A DNA stretch of 64,000 nt, from contig NZ_BBRK01000004.1 in the NCBI RefSeq assembly GCF_002090115.1, positions 1,116,001-1,180,000 on the forward strand, written 5' to 3'. Positions 58,718 through 64,000 of this stretch are shown here, in pieces (position 1 is the stretch's first letter; every line of letters starts with the position of its first letter). The stretch comes from Demequina sp. NBRC 110054 (GTDB taxonomy: Bacteria > Actinomycetota > Actinomycetes > Actinomycetales > Demequinaceae). Both the position numbers and the translations under genes were made by a program. Under the pieces are notes generated by a model. It saw nothing but the letters and a program-made list of their open reading frames with translations, did no database searches and was not told where the DNA came from.

Positions 58718-60039
58718 CCGGTCGCCTCGCGGCCGGCGGTATCGGGCGAGGTCGGGACTACGGGGAACGAGAGCCGCACCCGGGTGCCGGAGGGGAACAG
58801 CGGCGTCGGCTCCAGCGCCGCCGTCCCTCGGATCCGGCGCATCTGCTCCGCGACGATCGTGAGGCCGAGCCCGCTGCCTTCGGCCTCGGGGCTTCGGCCG
58901 CGTGCGAAGGGGCGCATGACCGCCTCGGGGTCGTCGATCCCGGGACCGGCGTCGTCGACCGTCACGACCAGCGTGGCACCCTCACGCGAGGCGGCGACTG
59001 CCACGCGGCCGCCTGAGCCACCGTGCCGGATCGCGTTGTCGAGGACGTTGCGGATCGCGGACGTCGCGGCGGTGGCCGGCACCTGCGATGCATCGTCCCC
59101 ACCGGCAGTGACCTCGATCTCGACGCCGGCGCGATCGGCGGCCGGCAGCACCTCTGCGAGGACAGCGCGAAGGACCGTGGCGAAGCCCTCGGCAGGGGCC
59201 TCGTCCTCGGGGGTCGACCGGGCCCTCGCGAGGGCGAGCAGCTGCTCCACGACGTGGCGTGAGCGGTCGACGCCTCCGCGGAGGTCCTCGAGCCGGTCCC
59301 TCAGCCGCGCGTCGTCAGGCGCGAGAGCGGCGCGTTCGAGCTGGAGCGACACGGCGGTGAGGGGCAGTCGCAGTTCGTGAGCGGCCTGCATGATGAAGAG
59401 CCGCTCGTGCGCCACCGTCTCCTCGACGCGCTCCCGCTGGGTGTTGAGCGTGCTGATGAATCCCTGAAGCTCCCTCGGGGCGCGGTCGGCGTCGAGTCGG
59501 GGGAGGGTGCCGTCTGCCGACGCGACCTCGTCGGCGAGCGCGCGCACCGGAGCGAGTGCACGCCGGGTCGCGAGGACGAGCCCGATCATCAGGAGAGGGA
59601 TGAGGATGAGGAATGGCACCACGGCCGAGGCCGCCGCCTCGCGGGCGAGGTCGTCTCGGGCGGCGACGGGCTGCGCGGCGACCATGGCGGGGCCGTCGCC
59701 CACGCGCGCGACCGCGAGCCGCTCCTCGATCCCGTCGATGACGGTGGTCGTGAGTCCGGGTTGCGTCGAGTCGTCCAGGCCCGCCTGCTCGAGCGTGGCG
59801 ATGTCGATGTCCGTGGTCGGGTCGGACGCGGCAGGGCTGTCCGTGGTGAGCGACGACGTCGTCCCCGAGGCGGCCGCATTGGCGGCGAGGGTCGCGACCT
59901 GTGTGAGCACGTCGTCCTGGAGGCTCTTCGCGCCCACGTAGGCCGCGCGGTACGACCACGCGCCCGCCACGCACGCGACCACGAGGGTGAGCGCGGCGAG
60001 CGTCGCCGACAGCCGACCGGAGATCGACCGTGTCTTCAT
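58714..60039 (-). CDS. Sensor histidine kinase (cassette D, system 2)
   Basis: A 441-aa kinase. Helix 1 at about 12-30 (TLAALTLVVACVAGAWSYRA), an external sensor domain of about 110 residues, helix 2 VVPFLILIPLLMIGLVLATR, a HAMP-like linker, an H box MQAAHELRLPLTAVSLQLER with Leu in place of the usual Thr, and HATPase_c with IRNVLDNAIRHGG, VDDAGPGI and GSGLGLTIVAEQM. It resembles QseC/TctE-type kinases. Coupled by 4 nt to the regulator upstream and to the small protein downstream. Confidence 0.92.
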   Translation of the reverse strand: MKTRSISGRLSATLAALTLVVACVAGAWSYRAAYVGAKSLQDDVLTQVATLAANAAASGTTSSLTTDSPAASDPTTDIDIATLEQAGLDDSTQPGLTTTVIDGIEERLAVARVGDGPAMVAAQPVAARDDLAREAAASAVVPFLILIPLLMIGLVLATRRALAPVRALADEVASADGTLPRLDADRAPRELQGFISTLNTQRERVEETVAHERLFIMQAAHELRLPLTAVSLQLERAALAPDDARLRDRLEDLRGGVDRSRHVVEQLLALARARSTPEDEAPAEGFATVLRAVLAEVLPAADRAGVEIEVTAGGDDASQVPATAATSAIRNVLDNAIRHGGSGGRVAVAASREGATLVVTVDDAGPGIDDPEAVMRPFARGRSPEAEGSGLGLTIVAEQMRRIRGTAALEPTPLFPSGTRVRLSFPVVPTSPDTAGREATG

Positions 60040-60713
60040 GCGCGGCCTGCATCCCGAGGAGTCATCCAGCCGACCCCGCGGATGTTGCGGATCGTGTCGC
60101 TCCCGAGCTTCGCACGCAGCCGATGGATCGCGTATTCGATCGCGTTGCTCTCTACCTCGTGACCCCAGCCGTAGACCTGGTGCTCGATGTCGGCGCGGGA
60201 CAGGATTGCGCCGGGGTGTGTCATGAGCGCGCGCAGGACCGCGAACTCCCGTCGGGGCAGCTCGACCCGTTCGCCGTCGGGTCGGATCGCGACGTGGGTG
60301 TCCAGCTCGAGCCGCAGGCCGCCCGCCTCGAGAGTCGCGGCCCTGCGCGAGTCGCCGCCGCGTCGCAGCACTGCGCGCATGCGGGCCATCAGCTCCGTCG
60401 AGTCGAACGGCTTCATGAGGTAGTCGTCGGCGCCGCCGTCGAGGCTCGCGACCTTGCTGCCGACGTCGTCCCGTGCTGTGACCACGATGATCGGCGTGCC
60501 GTCGCCGCCTCGGCGAAGGCGGGCGAGCAATGCGGTGCCGTCCGTGTCGGGCAGCCCCAGGTCCAGCAGCATCACGTCGTAGGTGTGCGTCGCGACGCTC
60601 GCCGCAGCGGACCGGGCGTCGCGCACCCAGTCCACCGCGTAGGCGTCGTCCTCGAGGCGGCCGACCAGTGCCGCTCCCACCATCGCATCGTCCTCGACGA
60701 GCAGGACCCGCAT
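60036..60713 (-). CDS. OmpR-family response regulator (cassette D, system 2)
   Basis: A 225-aa regulator: VEDD, Asp51 in VMLLDLGLPDTDG, Thr in IVVTARDD, Lys in YLMKPFDSTEL; winged helix with ELPRREFAVLRALMTHPGAI and NAIEYAIHRLRAKLG ending IRNIRGVGWM. It belongs to the QseB/PmrA/TctD branch. It lies 21 nt downstream of the COG4705-like gene and may be co-transcribed with it. Confidence 0.95.
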   Translation of the reverse strand: MRVLLVEDDAMVGAALVGRLEDDAYAVDWVRDARSAAASVATHTYDVMLLDLGLPDTDGTALLARLRRGGDGTPIIVVTARDDVGSKVASLDGGADDYLMKPFDSTELMARMRAVLRRGGDSRRAATLEAGGLRLELDTHVAIRPDGERVELPRREFAVLRALMTHPGAILSRADIEHQVYGWGHEVESNAIEYAIHRLRAKLGSDTIRNIRGVGWMTPRDAGRA

Positions 60714-60734
60714 GCCGGCCGCCTCTCCCGTGGT

Positions 60735-61982
60735 CTACGACTCCTGCTCGACGGTGCCGATCGCCGACTGGAGGTTTGCGACAGCCGTGGCGCACGCGTC
60801 CTGCGTGGGCGTGCCGGCCCGCACTGCCGTAAGCGTCTCATCGATCGCGTCGTCAAGGGAATGCCAGTCTGTGGGCGACAGGGGCTTCATCGCGGCCTCC
60901 GAGGAGTCCCACGACACCTCGAGGTCCTTCGCGCGCGTCTTCGCGCTCGGGAGGTCACCCTCGTCGACCAGCGTCCCGATGTCGTCGACGATGTACGCGA
61001 CGCCCGTCAGGTCGCCCAGCGGCGAGGTCGTGTCGGCCTCGATATCGGTACGCGCGGAGGCCCCCGCGGCGGTCGGCGTGGTCGCCGCCGGCGCCAGGAC
61101 CAGCGCCGCCGCCGCGACGACGACAGCCGCCGCGCCCGCCCACGCGAGGTCGCGGGCCGGATGAACCGCGGGCGCCTGGCCCTTGATCCGCACGCCGTGC
61201 CGCCTGACCACCACCTGCTCGCGCGCCACCAGTGCGACGATCACTGCGAAGAACAGCACGCTCGTCGCCTGCGCACCCAGCCCGATGCCGCCGTAGGTGC
61301 GATCCTGCGACAGCAGGTCGCCGAGCGACGCGCCGAGCGGACGGGTGAGGACGTACGCGATCCAGAATGCGACGACCGCGCTGAGTCCGAGCCTCTTGGC
61401 TGCCCACACCGCGAGGATCAGCCCGCTGAAGATCAGCACACCGTTGCGGAAGCCGAGCGACAGCGCCTCCGTCGCGAGGTCGCCCGCCGCGGTGCCGAGC
61501 GCGAACGTCACGAGGATGGCGCCCCAGTAGAAGCGCTCGCGGCGGGGAGTGTCGATCGACGTGATCGCGAGCGTCCGCTCCTCCTTCCACCACACGGTGA
61601 ACACGACGGCGAGCATCACGGCGAACACGGCGGTGCTCACGTAAAGGCTGACGCCGAGCACATCCGTGAACAGGTCGGTGATCTGGGTGCCGACGATGCT
61701 GACCAGCACCACGGTCGACCAGTACAGGACCGGCACGTAGCGCCGGGCCCGGAGTTGCGCGACAAGGATTGCTGCCAGGACGATGAGCATGGCGCCGTCC
61801 GTGACGGCGGTGCCGAGCCCGACCTGGACGGCGAGGTAGTCGGCGAAGGTCTCGCCGACCGTCGTGGAGAGGACCTTGATGAGCCAGAAGGTGGCGGTGA
61901 TCGCCGGCACCTTGTTGAGGAACGGCTGCAGGGCAGGGAGTGCGGACTGGTCCGCGGTGGATCGTGTAGTCATGAGCCCCAT
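60735..61982 (-). CDS. COG4705-like multi-pass membrane protein with C-terminal external helical domain
   Basis: A 415-aa membrane protein with about eight to nine hydrophobic helices in the first 270 residues, containing repeated motifs FWLIKVLSTTVGETFADYL and YWGAILVTFALGTAAGDLAT, as in the COG4705 group (uncharacterised 'membrane-anchored' proteins). After the last helix (LAWAGAAAVVVAAAALVLAP) comes an external, acidic helical domain of about 110 residues. Starts at 61982 (MGLMTTRS) or 61973 are both possible. It heads cassette D next to the tRNA and precedes a two-component system, so it may be that system's target or sensor partner. Confidence 0.8.
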   Translation of the reverse strand: MGLMTTRSTADQSALPALQPFLNKVPAITATFWLIKVLSTTVGETFADYLAVQVGLGTAVTDGAMLIVLAAILVAQLRARRYVPVLYWSTVVLVSIVGTQITDLFTDVLGVSLYVSTAVFAVMLAVVFTVWWKEERTLAITSIDTPRRERFYWGAILVTFALGTAAGDLATEALSLGFRNGVLIFSGLILAVWAAKRLGLSAVVAFWIAYVLTRPLGASLGDLLSQDRTYGGIGLGAQATSVLFFAVIVALVAREQVVVRRHGVRIKGQAPAVHPARDLAWAGAAAVVVAAAALVLAPAATTPTAAGASARTDIEADTTSPLGDLTGVAYIVDDIGTLVDEGDLPSAKTRAKDLEVSWDSSEAAMKPLSPTDWHSLDDAIDETLTAVRAGTPTQDACATAVANLQSAIGTVEQES

Positions 61983-62074
61983 GGAAGGCCGCCAGACTTA
62001 GCCGTGACTTAGGGGCGCGATCTCTGCGCGGTTTCTCAGCAGCTCGGGCGACGATCACTCTGGCTCGGGGCTTA

Positions 62075-62156
62075 CAGTCAGAGATTGAAAGTGCGGGGTC
62101 GGCACCAAACAGTCGAGCCGGAGAAACGAAAAACCCCCGCCGTAGCAGGGGTTTCG
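62075..62156. repeat. Conserved cassette right end 5 with terminator of tRNA-Phe
   Basis: 82 bp matching 53229-53310. In the tRNA direction it supplies the AAACCCC/GGGGTTT terminator immediately after the tRNA 3' end, so the cassette now provides the 3' flank of the host tRNA gene. Confidence 0.87.
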
Positions 62157-62229
62157 TGGCTCCGACCGGCGTCGATCCGGTGACCTTTCGATTTTCAGTC
62201 GAACGCTCTACCAACTGAGCTACAGAGCC
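62157..62229 (-). tRNA. tRNA-Phe (GAA), integration target
   Basis: A 73-nt cloverleaf: acceptor GGCTCTG/CGGAGCC (one G-U pair), D arm GCTC/GAGC, anticodon stem TTCGA/TCGAA with loop CTGAAAA (anticodon GAA), T arm ACCGG/CCGGT, discriminator A. The T loop reads ATCGACG, beginning with A rather than T. No CCA is encoded. Nucleotides 39-73 (62157-62191) recur four times further left as cassette boundaries. Confidence 0.97.
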
Positions 62230-62290
62230 TTGGGGGCGCGAACCCCCATGGTGAACGAAAACCCCTTACGAGAAGGGGCTGTCGCTTCCG

Positions 62291-62364
62291 CGACCCTGAC
62301 GGGACTTGAACCCGCGACCTCCGCCGTGACAGGGCGGCGCGCTAACCAACTGCGCTACAGGGCC
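62291..62364 (-). tRNA. tRNA-Asp (GTC)
   Basis: A 74-nt cloverleaf with acceptor GGCCCTG/CAGGGTC, anticodon stem CCGCC/GGCGG around CTGTCAC (anticodon GTC), T loop TTCAAGT and discriminator G. No encoded CCA. Second gene of a Glu-Asp-Phe cluster. Confidence 0.97.
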
Positions 62365-62428
62365 TTGCTTGGTGCTCCCACCGAAATGGGCGCGACGACT
62401 AGTGTAGACCATTCCAGAGGGTGCTTCG

Positions 62429-62501
62429 TACCCCCAACGGGATTCGAACCCGTGCTGCCGCCGTGAAAGGGCGGTGTCCTAGGCCGCTAGACGATGAGGG
62501 C
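62429..62501 (-). tRNA. tRNA-Glu (TTC)
   Basis: A 73-nt cloverleaf: acceptor GCCCTCA pairing with TGGGGGT (with G-U pairs), anticodon loop CTTTCAC (anticodon TTC), T loop TTCGAAT, discriminator A. No encoded CCA. First gene of the cluster, transcribed leftward. Confidence 0.96.
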
Positions 62502-62569
62502 ATCGTTCCAGGAGCCCGAAAGCGCCTGAGCAACCTGGACATCATACCGGTGCGTGCGACCATGTCGCC

Positions 62570-62920
62570 ATGATCACCATGAGCGACGAGGAGTTCGAGG
62601 CGGCGGTCGAGGACGGGCTCGATGCGGTGCCCGACGAGCTCTTCGACCTGATCGACAACGTCGTCATCCTCATCGAGGACGAGCCCGAGGGAGACGACCC
62701 CGAGCTGCTCGGCCTGTACGACGGAATCGCCCTCACCGACAGGGGCGACTCGGGCTACGGCGAGCTGCCCGACCGCATCTTCATCTACAAGAATCCGACC
62801 CTGCGCTACTGCGAGGACGCCGACCACGTGCGCGAGGAGGTCGCGGTCACCGTCGTCCACGAGATCGCCCATCACTTCGGCATCGACGACGACCGCCTCC
62901 ACGAGCTCGGCTGGGACTGA
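62570..62920 (+). CDS. Zincin-like metallopeptidase family protein (PF06262/DUF1025-type)
   Basis: A 116-aa minimal zincin-like protein. The N-terminus (MSDEEFEAAVEDGLDAVPDE) and the body GLYDGIALTDRG are family-typical, and VTVVHEIAHHFGIDDDRLHE contains the HExxHxxGxxD zinc site. Two in-frame ATGs exist (62570, 62579); no strong ribosome site is seen before either. It is a stand-alone gene between the tRNA cluster and the GH1 gene; its substrate is unknown. Confidence 0.9.
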   Translation: MITMSDEEFEAAVEDGLDAVPDELFDLIDNVVILIEDEPEGDDPELLGLYDGIALTDRGDSGYGELPDRIFIYKNPTLRYCEDADHVREEVAVTVVHEIAHHFGIDDDRLHELGWD

Positions 62921-63048
62921 ACTCGGCCGGGGCAGGGCGCAGTGAGGGAAGCGCGCGAGCGGGACCGGCCCCGACTGGGACTGACCCCGCCCCCGCCCTA
63001 GGCTGAAGTCGCACCCCCAAGGTGAGGCGCCGAGCAAAGGAGCAGGCC

Positions 63049-64000
63049 ATGTCCGAGTCTGAGGAGTTCTTCGAGTTCGGTCCGGTCCCGGAGGGCTGGC
63101 TGTGGGGTGCGGCCACGGCCGCGCACCAGATCGAGGGCGGCAACACGAACAGCGACTGGTGGGCGTTCGAGCATCGTCCCGGCAGTCCCGCCAAGGAGTC
63201 GAGCGGCGATGCGTGCGACTCCTGGCACCGGTGGCGCGACGACCTGGAGCTCGTCAAGGAGATGGGCCTCGACGCGTACAGGATGAGCATCGAGTGGGCG
63301 CGCATCGAGCCTGCGGACGGCGAGTTCTCGCTGGCGGCGCTCGAGCACTATCGCCGGGTCCTCGTGACGGCGCAGGAGATGGGCCTCAAGACCTCGGTGA
63401 CCTTCCACCACTTCACCTCGCCGCAGTGGACCGCCGAGCGCGACGGCTGGATGAACCCCGACATCGTCGACCTGTTCGCGCGCTACGTCGACATCGCCGG
63501 GCAGCACCTCGCGGACCACATCGACATCGCCGCGACGTTCAACGAGCCGAACGTCGTCGCCGGCATGGGCTACGCCGAGGGCGGCTTCGCGCCCGGCATC
63601 AGCGCGGGCCAGGCGGGCGTGCAGCAGGCGACCGACAACTTCGTGGCGGCGCACCTGAGGGCGCGCGAGATCCTCAAGGGCGGTCCGGGCAACTTCCCTG
63701 TGGGCCTGACGCTCGCGATGCCGGACCAGGTCGTGCACCTCGACGGCAACCTGGCGAGCCCGGGCCTGCGCTACGACGAACTCCCCGCGGGCAGCGCCGC
63801 CGCCGAGCGGATGCGGCTGTGGACCGGCGTCTACCTCGACGCGGCCAAGGACGACGACTACGTGGGCGTCCAGACCTATACGACCGAGCACTTGGACGCC
63901 GACGGCCATCATCTGCCGGTCCCCGAGGGAGGGCGGGTCACGCAGATGGGCTGGCGCTTCGTGCCCGAGGCGCTCGGACGCTCGGTGCGCCACGCGCATG
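63049..64000 (+). CDS. Glycoside hydrolase family 1 beta-glucosidase (partial, runs off right edge)
   Basis: The first 317 residues of a GH1 enzyme, which would release glucose from cellobiose or other beta-glucosides. GWLWGAATAAHQIEGGNTNS is the family N-terminal signature, followed by YRMSIEWARIEP, VTFHHFTSPQW, and TFNEPNVVAGMGYAEGGFAP with the acid/base Glu in NEP. The nucleophile motif (TENG) lies beyond the window. AAAGGAG stands 7 nt before ATG 63049. No signal peptide, so it is cytoplasmic; it complements the surface GH6 and the importer. Confidence 0.93.
   Translation, partial: MSESEEFFEFGPVPEGWLWGAATAAHQIEGGNTNSDWWAFEHRPGSPAKESSGDACDSWHRWRDDLELVKEMGLDAYRMSIEWARIEPADGEFSLAALEHYRRVLVTAQEMGLKTSVTFHHFTSPQWTAERDGWMNPDIVDLFARYVDIAGQHLADHIDIAATFNEPNVVAGMGYAEGGFAPGISAGQAGVQQATDNFVAAHLRAREILKGGPGNFPVGLTLAMPDQVVHLDGNLASPGLRYDELPAGSAAAERMRLWTGVYLDAAKDDDYVGVQTYTTEHLDADGHHLPVPEGGRVTQMGWRFVPEALGRSVRHAH

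Larger units (their letters stand above)
53346..62191. mobile_element. Cassette D (8.85 kb): two two-component systems, ABC-2 exporter, membrane protein; no integrase
   Basis: The unit adjoining the intact tRNA. It begins with the conserved left end (53346-53473), carries ten minus-strand genes, and ends with the right end (62075-62156) plus nucleotides 39-73 of the functional tRNA-Phe. By the accretion model it is the latest insertion. It holds three copies of the GGACGATGC word, while cassettes A-C hold none. Confidence 0.7.

Overview
The window is high-GC DNA from an actinomycete, most likely a plant-polymer-degrading member of the Micrococcales (Cellulomonadaceae/Demequinaceae-like; this is inference). 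Supporting signs are bldC and a DUF3073 gene, purL and purF flanking a sterol-carrier-like gene, many GTG starts, several promoters whose -10 box sits 6-9 nt from the start codon (leaderless type), and carbohydrate genes (GH6, GH1, acetylxylan esterase, two sugar ABC importers).

Layout. 1-3.8 kb: a LacI-controlled sugar importer operon read leftward, with palindromic operators. 3.9-5.3 kb: acetylxylan esterase and rhodanese. 5.4-18.7 kb: one ABC ATPase followed by six translationally coupled FtsX-type permeases (three of each of two architectures). 18.8-21.8 kb: a NarL-type response regulator and its probable DesK-type kinase, separated by a phosphoribosyltransferase and an oppositely oriented YefM-YoeB module. 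22.4-34 kb: core purine genes purL, purF and purM, interspersed with two lipoproteins (one a GH6 glycosidase) that share a duplicated 165-bp 5' cassette, and an alpha-glucoside-type importer. 34-42 kb: a DUF559 gene between two small inverted-repeat elements, DUF3073, bldC, ogt, EamA, holin-like, aminotransferase, amidase-like, a 34-aa zinc-ribbon gene and a PaiB-like gene. 42.3-44 kb: an SDR/TetR divergent pair.

44.0-62.2 kb is the most unusual part: four tandem units (about 2.0, 2.2, 5.2 and 8.8 kb) stacked downstream of an intact tRNA-Phe gene. Each boundary holds the same 35-bp copy of tRNA-Phe nucleotides 39-73, followed by a conserved left end of about 130 bp. The three tRNA-proximal units also share a conserved right end of about 82 bp carrying a terminator. 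No unit encodes an integrase, transposase or relaxase. Cargo is compact and self-contained: SDR+TetR; AAA/DUF4143 ATPase+lipoprotein; secreted protein+lipoprotein+MacB-like ABC; and two two-component systems+ABC-2 exporter+membrane protein. I read this as an accretion array of integrase-less (CIME-like) cassettes.

62.2-64 kb returns to core sequence: the tRNA-Phe/Asp/Glu cluster, a zincin-like metallopeptidase and the start of a GH1 beta-glucosidase.

A second window-wide signal is the word GGACGATGC (or its complement GCATCGTCC). I counted 31 copies by eye, about equally on both strands, where under one is expected from composition. None lies between 42.15 and 55.1 kb, which includes the first three units of the tRNA-Phe array.
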